From: Natronorubrum thiooxidans
Lineage (GTDB): Archaea; Halobacteriota; Halobacteria; Halobacteriales; Natrialbaceae
Direction: 5' to 3'
Assembly: GCF_900156475.1 (NCBI RefSeq)
Contig: NZ_FTNR01000001.1
Span: 496,001 to 560,000 of the forward strand
Length of the DNA: 64,000 nt
Shown: in pieces, positions 46,315-55,111 of the stretch
Position numbering within the stretch: position 1 is the first letter of the stretch
Layout: every line of letters starts with the position of its first letter
Translations under genes and position numbers: made by a program
The notes under the pieces: model-generated
What the model was told of the DNA's origin: nothing
The model's input: the letters and a program-made list of their open reading frames with translations, nothing else
Databases searched by the model: none

Positions 46315-47003
46315 CTGCGTCGGCCGCGTACTGCTTCGCACTTTTTGACCCGCGTCGCCAGCGCGAGAAAGAGCGCTAAGAGGACGAACGTGAGTTCACC
46401 CGCAGCGATGACGCCGAGGGCGTCCGCACCGAAGAACATCGGTTCGTCTCGAGCGACGGGGATGACGGTGTGGTGTGGCTCACCGACGATCGGCACGAAG
46501 TAGTCGACGATGAGGTTGCTCACATACCAGACGCTCGCGACGGCGACACCCCAGACGGGAAAGTCGGAGATTCGGTGGAGTACGAACGCCTGGACGACCA
46601 TCGCGAGATGGCTCCAGAAGAGAAACTGGAACATCAGCGGATGCAAGTACGAATAGGCGTCAGAGAACGCAAGCAGCGTATACGGCGTCCACAGCCCCAG
46701 GACGACGTTGCCAAAGAAGGCAAGCGATGTCAGCCACGGCTGTTCGTACCCGAGTTTCCATGCCGCAATCGCAAGCGCGATGAACAGGGTCGCCAGCGGG
46801 CTGTCGGGAACCCAGGGCCACATGATGGCGGCGGTTTCGGCGAACTGTCCCGAATAGTACCAGAAGCCAAACGCCGTCCCCGCGAGGTTGATCGCGACGA
46901 TGAGCCACGCGAATCGCAGCCCGAGGTCTTCGATCGTCTTTGGCACGGGGGCGAGATACGTCGGCAGTGGATCCCGGTCGGGCAACTCAGTCGTCACAGA
47001 CAT
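46311..47003 (-). CDS. DUF1405 family integral membrane protein
   Basis: Protein of 230 residues with about six membrane helices (for example RFAWLIVAINLAGTAFGFWY, LATLFIALAIAAWKL, MFQFLFWSHLAMVVQAFVLH, LGVIAAGELTFVLLALFLAL). Matches DUF1405, found in archaea and Bacillus (YpjA type). The motif GEPHHTVIPVARDEPMFFGA near the C-terminus is conserved in my memory of the family. ATG 47003 starts the family-like region; the frame extends to 47117. Function unknown. Its 3' end overlaps that of the convergent DUF7344-like gene. Confidence 0.82.
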   Translation of the reverse strand: MSVTTELPDRDPLPTYLAPVPKTIEDLGLRFAWLIVAINLAGTAFGFWYYSGQFAETAAIMWPWVPDSPLATLFIALAIAAWKLGYEQPWLTSLAFFGNVVLGLWTPYTLLAFSDAYSYLHPLMFQFLFWSHLAMVVQAFVLHRISDFPVWGVAVASVWYVSNLIVDYFVPIVGEPHHTVIPVARDEPMFFGADALGVIAAGELTFVLLALFLALATRVKKCEAVRGRRS

Positions 47004-47232
47004 CGTTTCGTCCAGTTCGACGAACGACACCCGCAAAACAGTAGCGATTGACACGGCCGTGGCAACTATCGGTACCGCCATTACAGTGATCGACGTATGC
47101 AGCCCCCTCCACGCCATCGATCTCGAGTGAACCGATCACCGAGAGCTGACGGGGGCGAGACCGTCTGCCCAAAAGTCGGCAATCGCGGGTGGAACGGACA
47201 CGTGTAAGTACCGTGGTTCCTAACGGCGCACC

Positions 47233-48141
47233 ATGGCCGAAGACACCGATTTGGAGGAACTGCGACGCGGGACTGACCTCATCAAACGAGGGTTTGCCCG
47301 GATGCAGAAAGGCGGCGTCATCATGGACGTCGTCAATAAAGAACAGGCCCGAATCGCCGAAGACGCCGGCGCGGTCGCGGTTATGTCACTCGAGGCCGTC
47401 CCAGCAGACATCCGCAAGCGCGGGGGCGTCGCCCGGATGGCCGACCCCGCAGATGTCGAAGAGATCGTCGAGGAAGTCTCCATTCCGGTGATGGGGAAAT
47501 CCCGCATTGGCCACACCAAGGAAGCCCAGATCTTAGAGAGTGTCGGCGTCGACATGATCGACGAGTCGGAAGTCCTCACCCCGGCCGACGACGCCTACCA
47601 CATCGACAAGCGCGACTTTACGGCCCCGTTCGTCTGTGGCGCACGCAACCTCGGCGAAGCGCTGCGCCGGATCGACGAGGGAGCAGCGATGATCCGAACC
47701 AAAGGCGAAGCCGGCACCGGCGACGTCAATCAGGCCGTCCACCACCAGCGCACGATCAAAGGCGAGATTCGCAAACTCGAGGGCATGAAACACGAGGAAC
47801 GCGAGGCTTACGCCCGAAAGATCGAAGCGCCCGCGGAACTGGTCCACGAGACCGCCGAGATGGGACGACTGCCGGTCGTCAACTTCGCCGCAGGCGGGAT
47901 CGCGACGCCTGCCGACGCCGCACTGATGATGCACCACGAATGCGACGGCATCTTCGTCGGCAGCGGAATTTTCGGTGCGGAGAACCCCGAAGCGATGGGA
48001 GAAGCGATCGTCGAAGCGACGAACAACTGGGACGACCCCGACCGTCTCGCCGAGATTTCAAAGAACCTCGGCAAGGGGATGAAAGGTGACGCGAACGCCG
48101 ACCTCGCCGAAGAGGAGAAGCTACAGGGTCGCGGCGTCTGA
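47233..48141 (+). CDS. pdxS: Pyridoxal 5'-phosphate synthase subunit PdxS
   Basis: TIM-barrel enzyme of 302 residues that builds PLP from ribose 5-phosphate, glyceraldehyde 3-phosphate and ammonia. Catalytic lysines by comparison with Bacillus: Lys89 in [12 protein letters not shown] and Lys157 in [11 protein letters not shown]; the conserved Asp32 is in [12 protein letters not shown], and [10 protein letters not shown] and [16 protein letters not shown] are diagnostic. It needs the glutaminase PdxT for ammonia; pdxT is not in this window. It is followed after 154 bases by a PNPOx-fold gene, which makes vitamin B6 chemistry a possible shared theme, but that gene looks like a general flavin protein. 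Confidence 0.96.
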   Translation: MAEDTDLEELRRGTDLIKRGFARMQKGGVIMDVVNKEQARIAEDAGAVAVMSLEAVPADIRKRGGVARMADPADVEEIVEEVSIPVMGKSRIGHTKEAQILESVGVDMIDESEVLTPADDAYHIDKRDFTAPFVCGARNLGEALRRIDEGAAMIRTKGEAGTGDVNQAVHHQRTIKGEIRKLEGMKHEEREAYARKIEAPAELVHETAEMGRLPVVNFAAGGIATPADAALMMHHECDGIFVGSGIFGAENPEAMGEAIVEATNNWDDPDRLAEISKNLGKGMKGDANADLAEEEKLQGRGV

Positions 48142-48233
48142 GACGCCAGAAACGTCACAAAACTGATCTTCTGTCACCGGCAGCTCCCGTCTGAAGCCGT
48201 TTCTCGCGCAACTAATACGATAACTTAGCTGTT

Positions 48234-48271
48234 TGGGATACTCCCATAAATAGGTAAGTTAACTTATAAAC
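48234..48271 (+). promoter_or_regulatory. Promoter with two palindromes, upstream of the PNPOx-fold gene
   Basis: TGGGATACTCCCA (48234-48246) and TAAGTTAACTTA (48255-48266) are both perfect inverted repeats. The second runs into the TATA box ACTTATAAA that lies about 27 bases before ATG 48296. A repressor on the second site would cover the TATA box; the first lies in the BRE/upstream zone. The arrangement suggests regulation by one or two dimeric factors. Confidence 0.55.
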
Positions 48272-48295
48272 TCGATCCCGAAAGAATACCAGCTG

Positions 48296-48724
48296 ATGAC
48301 TGCCACTGCACTGACTCGGGATGAAATCGACGCCTTTCTCCGCGAACAGGGCTCCGGTGTATTGTCGCTAACCGATGGGGCAGAAACGTATGCCGTTCCC
48401 GAGTCGTTCGGCTACGAGGGCGACGTTCTCTACTTTCAACTGGGCTTCGACTCGGATAGCCAGAAACTGTCGTTCATCGAAACGACCGACGTCGCGACGC
48501 TCACTGCCTTCACCGACGACCCCGCACGAAGCGTACTCGTTCGCGGTCCGCTCGAGCCCGTCCCCGAGGCGGATCAACAGCGTGCCTCGGGTGCGATCGC
48601 AGCGAACGCGACCATCCCAGCGCTCAATGTCAGTCTCGAGACGATGACTGACGAGCTCGCCTTCGAGTTCTACCGACTGGTTCCACAGGAGCTCTCGGGG
48701 AGGGCGTTCGGACCCGGTCCGTGA
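48296..48724 (+). CDS. Pyridoxamine 5'-phosphate oxidase-fold flavoprotein
   Basis: Protein of 142 residues with a split-barrel flavin-binding fold. LTRDEIDAFLREQGSGVLSL, YAVPESFGYEGDVLYFQLGF and KLSFIETTDVATLTAF are typical of the haloarchaeal PNPOx-like (FMN-binding) family. The active-site residues of true PdxH are not apparent, so it may be an F420- or FMN-dependent reductase or heme-utilisation type protein. It ends directly against the convergent gene at 48725 (no gap). Regulation by the palindromic promoter is likely. Confidence 0.82.
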   Translation: MTATALTRDEIDAFLREQGSGVLSLTDGAETYAVPESFGYEGDVLYFQLGFDSDSQKLSFIETTDVATLTAFTDDPARSVLVRGPLEPVPEADQQRASGAIAANATIPALNVSLETMTDELAFEFYRLVPQELSGRAFGPGP

Positions 48725-49078
48725 CTACTTCATGCGGGACCTCACACCCGTTTTCGCGTCTCTCTGGACCACGAGCAATACGACGAGGTACGTCACCAGC
48801 GCGCCGAACACGAACGACAACACGCTCGAGGGCGCGACGACCGCGCCGATTGCAATGCCGGCCAGCGTGACGGCGACAGTCAGACCCTGAACGACTGGTT
48901 GGTCCCAGTAGCGGCGAACGGTTTCGGGGTCTCGAGCGGCGACGAGTTCGAAGACGAGCGTGCCGAGGCCGCCGATGCTGGCAGCTACCCACGAGACCCC
49001 AGGCTCGACGATCACGAACGCCGTTCCAACAGCGATGAGAACGAGCAGTGCAAGCGCCGCGTCGATCCGGACACCCAT
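48725..49078 (-). CDS. Small four-helix membrane protein, unknown function
   Basis: Protein of 117 residues with four hydrophobic helices (AALALLVLIAVGTAFVIVEP, WVAASIGGLGTLVFELVAAR, GLTVAVTLAGIAIGAVVAPS, VLSFVFGALVTYLVVLLVVQ) and a basic C-terminus. It has no family recognised. It lies 15 bases downstream of thrB on the same strand and is probably its co-transcribed neighbour, but no functional link is evident. Confidence 0.72.
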   Translation of the reverse strand: MGVRIDAALALLVLIAVGTAFVIVEPGVSWVAASIGGLGTLVFELVAARDPETVRRYWDQPVVQGLTVAVTLAGIAIGAVVAPSSVLSFVFGALVTYLVVLLVVQRDAKTGVRSRMK

Positions 49079-49093
49079 GGTCAGTGTGCCGAT

Positions 49094-49981
49094 CTACGAC
49101 CGGTCGGGATAGATGCGTGCCCCCTCGCTGACGCGTGTCTGGTAGGCTCGGCTCTCGATACCGACGGCGTCGAAGGCGTCGATCATCGCGCCGGCGATCG
49201 CGTTCTGGTCGCGGTCGTGACAGACCGCGAGCACGCCCGGGCCGGCCCCGCTGACCGTGACGCCGGTCGCGCCCGCCTCGAGAGCGGCCTCGTGGACCCG
49301 ATCGTAGCCGTCGATCAGGGCGGTTCGCTGCGGAGTGACGATCTGATCGTTCATGCCGCGACCGACGAGGTCGGGATCGTCTCGAGTCATGCCGACAGTG
49401 AGCGTCGCAGCGCTGCCAACGGTGTTGACGACGTCATCGAGGGGTGCCGACTCCGGCACGACACCGCGTGCATCGCGCGTGGAGACGGTCGTCTCGGGAA
49501 GACAGGCGACGACGGAGATCGAGGTATCGACCTGTGTGACGCCGTTGTCGGTGACGATCGTAAAGCCGCCGAGAATGGAGGGGGCGACGTTATCCGCGTG
49601 GGCCTCGCCGGAGACGACCGCCTCGCCTTTGGCTGCGATCGGGACGAGTTCCTCTCGAGAGAGTCCGCGGTCGTAGAGGGCGTTCAAGGCGACGGCCGCA
49701 CCAGCCGCGCTCGCGGCCGAAGAGCCAAGCCCCGAGGAGGGACGAACGCCTTTGTCGATCTTGATATGTGCCGGTGCGTCGAGAGCGTCGGCGACTGCGC
49801 CGACAGTGTTCTGGTCCGGATCTTCCGGAATATACTGGCTGCCCGCCCCAGTAACGGTAATCCGAGTTTCCGGTGCGCGTTCAACCCGGATCACGTCGGC
49901 GGGCGTCCCAAGGGCAACACCGAAGACGTCGAAGCCACTCCCGAGGTTTGCGCTCGTCGCTGGTGCCCGCACGGTGAGCAT
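49094..49981 (-). CDS. thrB: Homoserine kinase (GHMP family)
   Basis: Protein of 295 residues that phosphorylates homoserine in threonine synthesis. MLTVRAPATSANLGSGFDVF opens the family, the ATP-binding GHMP motif is GVRPSSGLGSSAASAAGAAV, and motif 3 is GVTVSGAGPGVLAVC. The order of the three motifs and the substrate region AHADNVAPSILGGF fit ThrB rather than mevalonate or shikimate kinase. The frame extends to 50068, but the upstream part is not conserved; ATG 49981 is chosen. The rest of the threonine pathway is outside the window. Confidence 0.93.
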   Translation of the reverse strand: MLTVRAPATSANLGSGFDVFGVALGTPADVIRVERAPETRITVTGAGSQYIPEDPDQNTVGAVADALDAPAHIKIDKGVRPSSGLGSSAASAAGAAVALNALYDRGLSREELVPIAAKGEAVVSGEAHADNVAPSILGGFTIVTDNGVTQVDTSISVVACLPETTVSTRDARGVVPESAPLDDVVNTVGSAATLTVGMTRDDPDLVGRGMNDQIVTPQRTALIDGYDRVHEAALEAGATGVTVSGAGPGVLAVCHDRDQNAIAGAMIDAFDAVGIESRAYQTRVSEGARIYPDRS

Positions 49982-50066
49982 GCCGATTCCTTCCGAGACT
50001 GCAGTCAAAAAGGTAGCGAACTGCGACGATTCGACGGTGAACTTGCCAGTCACGGCGGGGGTTATC

Positions 50067-50174
50067 ATGTCATTAAATAAGTACGATCTCGAATCAAAAC
50101 AGCATATCCAACTCGCCGCCGGCGAGCGTCACCGGCGGCGATTCGTTCGGACGGTCCGACGTGACGGCAAGTGA
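50067..50174 (+). CDS. Possible small basic protein (35 residues)
   Basis: ATG 50067 to TGA 50174 gives a peptide with a lysine/arginine-rich C-terminus (GERHRRRFVRTVRRDGK) and GGGGGTTATC just before the start. It lies in the gap between leftward thrB and the leftward transducer and runs against both. It could be a small nucleic-acid-binding protein or a chance frame; no relative recognised. Confidence 0.25.
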   Translation: MSLNKYDLESKQHIQLAAGERHRRRFVRTVRRDGK

Positions 50175-50180
50175 GACGTG

Positions 50181-53100
50181 TTACTCGTCGGTGTTCCCGA
50201 ACGTGAACACGTCGTCTTCGGATTCAGCATCGTCAGTCTCGTCGGCGTCATCCTCAGCAGTTTCGTGCTCGTCAGCACCGGATTCATCGTCCGGTTCGGC
50301 TTCGGTGTCAACACCAGCGTCGGACACCGTCGTCTGATCGTCGGTCTCGAGTCCATCATCCGGCGCTTCGCCCGGCTCGAACGGCTGAGCGGCGTCGCCG
50401 TCATGCTGGTCGGCAGTCTCGTCTGCGAGCGGCTCTGCATCCCCGAGCGGATCGGCAGTCTCGTCTGTGAATAGGTCCGCAGTCTCGTCTGCGAACGGAT
50501 CTGTATCCGTAAGCGGATCCGTAGTGGTGTCTGAATCAGCGCTGGCCGTTTCATCCGGTGTCGCTGTCGGCTCGTCGACCACGGTCCCGTCGTCGGTTTC
50601 GTTGTCGATCCCGAGAATCTCTTCGGCACCGAGTTCGGTGGCTGTGTTGTCCGTTTCACTGGCACCAGTCGATAGCTCGTCCGGCGTGGCGTCTGGGGCA
50701 GACATCGATTCGGCATCGGACGTCGCCGACTCGTCGTCGGCCGACTCCGTGTCACCGTCATCCGTCTCGAGCGTGATCCCCCGTGTCTGACTCTCGGCGG
50801 CGTCCTCGAGTGCCGTTCCAGCGTCAAACGCCGGCGCAACCGGCTCCGATCCGTCGGTATCATCGTCCGACAGGTCGAACTCTATGTCGAGTTCCGAACG
50901 GTCCACATCGGTCTCGAACCGGTCGAGTCCCTCGGACAGCTGTGTGGCCTGCCCGGAGAGGTTCGATGCGGAGTTGGTCACTTCCGTCAGCGCGGTCGTC
51001 TGTTCTTCGGCCGCTGCGGCGACGTTTTCGGATTCGGCGGTCGTCTCCTCGGAAATCGTTGCTGCGTCGTCGACCATCGCGACGACTTCTTGAGTCGATG
51101 CCGCCTGCTCTTCGGTCGCCGCAGAGATTTCCTGGACACCGATGTTGGTCTCGTCGGCGAGTTCGGAGATCTCTTCTAAGGCGTCGACGACCGCGTTGAC
51201 TTGCTCACTCGCGTCCTCGATCTGCTCGCTGGTGCCCTCGACCTCGGCGGCGGACTGTTCGGTCCGCTCTCGAATCGCCTCGAGGCGATCCTCGGCTTCG
51301 TCGGCTGCCTCCGCGACGTCTTCGGAGAGGGCTTTGACTTCTTTTGCGACGACGGAGAATCCTTCGTCGTCGTTCCCGCCCGCAGACCGAGAGGCCTCGA
51401 TGTTGGCGTTCAGTGCCAGCATATTGGTCTGGCGTGCGATCTCGGAAATCGTCGCGATCAGTTCGTCGATCTGCTGGACTTCCGCTTCGAGGCGGCGGAT
51501 CTCGTCGACGGCACCGCCTGCCTCGGTCTCGATCTCGTCCATCGCGGCGATCGCTGCGTGGGCGGCCTCCTGTCCGTCTTCGCCAGTGGCGACCGTCCGC
51601 TCGGCGATGTCGGCGACCTCGTTCGAGGACGCGGCGATCTCTTCGGTCGTCGTCGAGAGCCCGCTCATCTCCTGGTTGGCCGACTGCAACGACTGGTTCT
51701 GTCGTTCCGCGCCGTCTGAGATTTCCTGGACCGACTCGGTAACCTGCTCGGACGCCGAGCGAACCTCTTCACTCGAGGCCGTGACCTGTTCGGAGGCGGT
51801 CGCAACGTCGGTTGCAAACCGGTTGAGTTCGGCGACGGTCTGCTCGATCTCATCGAGCATCTGGTTGAAGTCCTCGCCGATCTGTGCCATCATCTCGTTA
51901 TCGCTGTCGGTGTCTGCACGAGCCGTGAGATCACCGTCTGCAGCCGCACCCATGACGCTGCAGTACTCACCGGCTTTCTCCTCGAGGTGGGCGTTGATCT
52001 CTTCGACCCGTTCACGTTCGTGTTCGGCCTCTCTGCGGGCCGTTTCGGCCTCTTCGATCTGTGCTCGCAGGGCACCGCGCATCGAGTCGAAGCCATCGTA
52101 GAGTCGGCCGATGTTGTCGACGCGGTTGGTCTCTAAGTCGACGTCGAGATTGCCCTCTTCCATCTGGCTTGCTTTGTCCGTGAGTCGATCGATCGAAACG
52201 GCCGTGTTCCGACCGAGCACGGCACCGATCAGCCCGATCATGAGCACGCCGATCAGGGTTGCGATGTACCCCCAGTCGTTGACCGTATTGACGAATCCGT
52301 AGGCCTGGCTCTCGGGTTCGTGTGTGACGACGACCCAGTCAGTTCCAAGGACGCGTGCGGAACTGACGACGTAATCGTCGCCGCTGAAGTCGTAGGCTGC
52401 ACTGTCGAAATTCAGTGCGGAGCCGGCAACCTGGTGGGTTCCAGCACCCTCAGTTCGTGCCGGCTGGACGACGTCCCGCGTGAGCTCGTCGCCGTATGCG
52501 AGACCGAGTGTTTCGTAATTCTCGCCGTAGCCGGCGTTATCGAGCATGACTTCGTCGTTACCGTCGAGGATCATCGTCGTCACGCTCTCATCATCGTCGA
52601 GGCGGTTCGCGTACGCCTCGAGGTCGGCCGTATAGACAATTGCTCTGTCGTCTGCGCCGGGAACGGAGAGGACGTAGCTCATGACGGCGACGTTGTCGTC
52701 GCCCAACTCACGCTCGACCGTGTACGGACTCGAGACCCACGGCACGTCGCTCGTCGCTTCGTCGTAGGCCTCGAGCGGGACGCCGTCGATCTGGTCGGCT
52801 GATTGCTCGCGTACATCGCTGTCGGTGCTTGCAAGCACCGTTCCGTCAGCGGTGTCGACGTAGCTAATTGCGAAGGTGTCCGCATCGAGGTGTTCCTGCC
52901 AGTTGAGGAACCGGTTTTCGATCGCGTCCGGGTCGTCACTGGCGACGACGTCTGACCAGGCGATCACCCCGATTGTATGCTCGTTTTGTTCGTTCCACAT
53001 CTGGAGGTTCTGTGCTTCCTGGCTGGCGATCGACGTGTGGTCGTTCTGGACACGCTCTTCGACCTGTCCAGTGATGCCAGCAGTTGCGACGAATCCGACC

Positions 53101-53198
53101 ATTCCAACACCCAAACCGAGTATCAACAATACGATCCCGAACTTGACCGCATATCTGCGGCGGATAGCTGATGGTACCAGTCGTCGAAGGACGTCCAT
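50181..53198 (-). CDS. Chemotaxis transducer (methyl-accepting, Htr type) with acidic repeat tail
   Basis: Protein of 1005 residues. Membrane helix 1 at about 20-42, an extracellular Cache-like domain (about 45-305), membrane helix 2 (about 308-330), HAMP (about 330-385), and a cytoplasmic methyl-accepting domain with the signalling hairpin tip ISEIARQTNMLALNANIEAS followed by GFSVVAKEVKALSEDVAEAA. The last 230 or so residues are an unusual disordered Asp/Glu/Thr tail with near repeats such as DPFADETADLFTDETADPLG and EPLADETADQH. It is divergent from a Tat lipoprotein binding protein; in Halobacterium such pairs (BasT/BasB, CosT/CosB) sense amino acids or compatible solutes through the binding protein. 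Ligand unknown here. ATG 53198 chosen; a TATA-like CATTTATG lies about 30 bases upstream. Confidence 0.92.
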   Translation of the reverse strand: MDVLRRLVPSAIRRRYAVKFGIVLLILGLGVGMVGFVATAGITGQVEERVQNDHTSIASQEAQNLQMWNEQNEHTIGVIAWSDVVASDDPDAIENRFLNWQEHLDADTFAISYVDTADGTVLASTDSDVREQSADQIDGVPLEAYDEATSDVPWVSSPYTVERELGDDNVAVMSYVLSVPGADDRAIVYTADLEAYANRLDDDESVTTMILDGNDEVMLDNAGYGENYETLGLAYGDELTRDVVQPARTEGAGTHQVAGSALNFDSAAYDFSGDDYVVSSARVLGTDWVVVTHEPESQAYGFVNTVNDWGYIATLIGVLMIGLIGAVLGRNTAVSIDRLTDKASQMEEGNLDVDLETNRVDNIGRLYDGFDSMRGALRAQIEEAETARREAEHERERVEEINAHLEEKAGEYCSVMGAAADGDLTARADTDSDNEMMAQIGEDFNQMLDEIEQTVAELNRFATDVATASEQVTASSEEVRSASEQVTESVQEISDGAERQNQSLQSANQEMSGLSTTTEEIAASSNEVADIAERTVATGEDGQEAAHAAIAAMDEIETEAGGAVDEIRRLEAEVQQIDELIATISEIARQTNMLALNANIEASRSAGGNDDEGFSVVAKEVKALSEDVAEAADEAEDRLEAIRERTEQSAAEVEGTSEQIEDASEQVNAVVDALEEISELADETNIGVQEISAATEEQAASTQEVVAMVDDAATISEETTAESENVAAAAEEQTTALTEVTNSASNLSGQATQLSEGLDRFETDVDRSELDIEFDLSDDDTDGSEPVAPAFDAGTALEDAAESQTRGITLETDDGDTESADDESATSDAESMSAPDATPDELSTGASETDNTATELGAEEILGIDNETDDGTVVDEPTATPDETASADSDTTTDPLTDTDPFADETADLFTDETADPLGDAEPLADETADQHDGDAAQPFEPGEAPDDGLETDDQTTVSDAGVDTEAEPDDESGADEHETAEDDADETDDAESEDDVFTFGNTDE

Positions 53199-53252
53199 AG
53201 ATATAGTACGGATCCCAGTGTCCCTACATAAATGGTGATCCACAGTTATCGG

Positions 53253-53274
53253 TGCTGATAACTGGATGACGAGA
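53253..53274. promoter_or_regulatory. Perfect inverted repeat upstream of the transducer gene
   Basis: CAGTTATC and GATAACTG are exact inverted copies separated by 6 bases. The site is about 20 bases upstream of the probable TATA box of the leftward transducer gene, a place where activators bind in haloarchaea. Confidence 0.5.
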
Positions 53275-53570
53275 GCGGCACCTATTGCGATCGGTTTCGA
53301 CGGCCGGACCATCCTTGATGAGCGTCATCACGACACTTTCGGCCAGGGGTCAGCGATACGGTCTGCTGTACCGATTTCCCGGCGATGTGGCAGGTAGTTC
53401 TCTTGGAGGCAAGGAACTCAACGATAACGTCGAAATCGACGAAATAGACCGAGTTGGCCATCGATACCGTGAACGGGGATCCACTCGCAATTCGTCGCCA
53501 GCACCAGCGACTCGCTTCATCTCTTCACCCGGTCGATTACGGGCACGCGTATGCGTGCACGAATCAAGAA

Positions 53571-53603
53571 CTTAGTTTTTGACAACTATCCACAAACACT
53601 AAG
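53571..53603. promoter_or_regulatory. Inverted repeat upstream of the binding-protein gene
   Basis: CTTAGTTTTTG and CAAACACTAAG pair at 10 of 11 positions around an 11-base centre. It ends 26 bases before ATG 53630 and could be an operator or an mRNA hairpin before the Shine-Dalgarno sequence. Confidence 0.45.
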
Positions 53604-53629
53604 CAATATACGTCTAAAGGAGTATCAAT

Positions 53630-55012
53630 ATGTCCAATATCGAGCGGCGGGAAACAGAGTTCGGAAGCACATCGAACAATGGGGGTCGGCGACGAACACT
53701 GAACCGGCGGCGGCTTCTCAAAACGACCACCGGTGTCGCGGCCGGAATCTCGGTCGCTGGCTGTCTCGATTCCTACGAAACCATTGCCGGACGCAGCGAT
53801 GACGATGCTGAGCCGGTTACGATCGGCGTGCTGGCTCCGAACCCGAACAGCGACTACATCGGCCGATCGATCGTCCGAGCGGCAGAAATCGCTGTCACAG
53901 AGCTCAACGATGACGGCGGTATTAACGGCCGAGATGTCGAGATAGCCGTCGGTGACACGAACGGAAGTCCACTCGAGGCCCGCCGCCAGTACCAGCGACT
54001 CGTCCTCGAGGAAGGAGCCGATGTGACGGTTGGTATCTTTGCGAGCGAGGCGCTCTTGGGGATCATCGACGATATCGCTGAACAGGAGACGATCCATCTC
54101 ACCTCCGGAGCAGCAACGACGAAGGTGAGTCGACTGGTCAACGAGGAGTACGACCAGTACAAATATCACTTCCGTGTTGGCCCGGTCAATGACTACGATC
54201 TCGGACGGCTGCAGATCGACTTCATGAACGACATGGCATCGGAGATCGGCTGGGAATCCGTCGCACTCATCGCCGAAGACTACACCTGGACAGAAGAACC
54301 GTGGGCCATCTATCAGGAACAGCTTGCAGAGACGGGTGTCGACGTCGTTATGGACGAGCGGTATCCGCCGGCGACCGACGATTTCTCGGACATCTATGGC
54401 CGGGTGGAAGACGCCGATGCCGACGTGGCGTTCATTACGGCTGCACACACCGGCAACGAGGCGTTGGCCGACTGGGCAGTACCCCAGCGACCGTTCGCGT
54501 TCGGTGGGATCCACGTCCCGATGCAGCTGCCAGCGTACTACGAGCAGGCCCGCCATCCAGTGACCGACGCGCCGCTGGCCGAGTACGGCCTCAGTTTCAA
54601 CAGCGCAACGGCCCAGAGTACGCTGACGCCGAAGACACAGGACTTCGTCAACCACTACCAGGAGACGTTCGATGGATCGAATCCGGTCTACACCGGCTAT
54701 CACACTTACGACGGAATCAAACTTTTCGCCGAGAAAGCGGCCGAGCTCGGAACCGTCGATTCCGACGAGCTCATTCCGGCACTCGAGGACGCGACGTTTA
54801 CCGGCACGACCGGGACGCTCGAGTTCTATGGACAGGACCACCAGGCCGAGGGCAGAGCGTACGGCCACACGCACGACGTCATCTACGGTGAGGACAATCT
54901 TCAGTCGCTGTACTTCCAGTGGCAGGAAAACGACAACGGCGAGGGGGTCCAGGAAGTCATCTGGCCCGAAAGCGAGGCGACGGCCGAGTACGCTGACCCC
55001 GACTGGTTCTGA
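53630..55012 (+). CDS. Tat-exported lipoprotein, amino-acid/urea-type substrate-binding protein
   Basis: Protein of 460 residues. The N-terminus RRRLLKTTTGVAAGISVAGC combines a twin-arginine signal with a lipobox (VAGC, Cys46), so it is exported folded and anchored by lipid outside the membrane. The body is a type 1 periplasmic-binding fold (Peripla_BP_6, leucine/amide-binding class): PVTIGVLAPNPNSDYIGRSI, LNDDGGINGRDVEIAVGDTN, VTVGIFASEALLGIIDDIAE. No permease or ATPase gene follows, while a chemotaxis transducer is divergent at 53198; this suggests the protein presents ligand to the transducer rather than to a transporter. Ligand not readable; branched-chain amino acids, amides or urea are typical of the fold. 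A Shine-Dalgarno-like AAGGAG precedes ATG 53630. Confidence 0.9.
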   Translation: MSNIERRETEFGSTSNNGGRRRTLNRRRLLKTTTGVAAGISVAGCLDSYETIAGRSDDDAEPVTIGVLAPNPNSDYIGRSIVRAAEIAVTELNDDGGINGRDVEIAVGDTNGSPLEARRQYQRLVLEEGADVTVGIFASEALLGIIDDIAEQETIHLTSGAATTKVSRLVNEEYDQYKYHFRVGPVNDYDLGRLQIDFMNDMASEIGWESVALIAEDYTWTEEPWAIYQEQLAETGVDVVMDERYPPATDDFSDIYGRVEDADADVAFITAAHTGNEALADWAVPQRPFAFGGIHVPMQLPAYYEQARHPVTDAPLAEYGLSFNSATAQSTLTPKTQDFVNHYQETFDGSNPVYTGYHTYDGIKLFAEKAAELGTVDSDELIPALEDATFTGTTGTLEFYGQDHQAEGRAYGHTHDVIYGEDNLQSLYFQWQENDNGEGVQEVIWPESEATAEYADPDWF

Positions 55013-55111
55013 ACGGACTCGCTGTACGCGACCCGCCCCCGATCCGCACCCGACCCGCCCCCGACCCGCCCTCGAGTCGCACGGCCGTCCGCAATTGACA
55101 CAGCGGACGCG

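Larger units (their letters stand above)
53199..53629. other. Divergent control region between transducer and binding protein
   Basis: This 431-base gap has no convincing gene. It contains a TATA-like box for the transducer near 53228-53236, two inverted repeats (listed separately at 53253 and 53571) and a Shine-Dalgarno-like AAGGAG at 53617-53622, seven bases before the binding-protein ATG. The long spacing and two palindromes suggest common regulation of the pair. Confidence 0.6.

Noticed and set aside
53564-54874. Minus-strand open frame of 436 codons opposite the binding protein
   Set aside because: The binding protein with Tat signal and lipobox is clearly real; the antisense frame lacks any motif.
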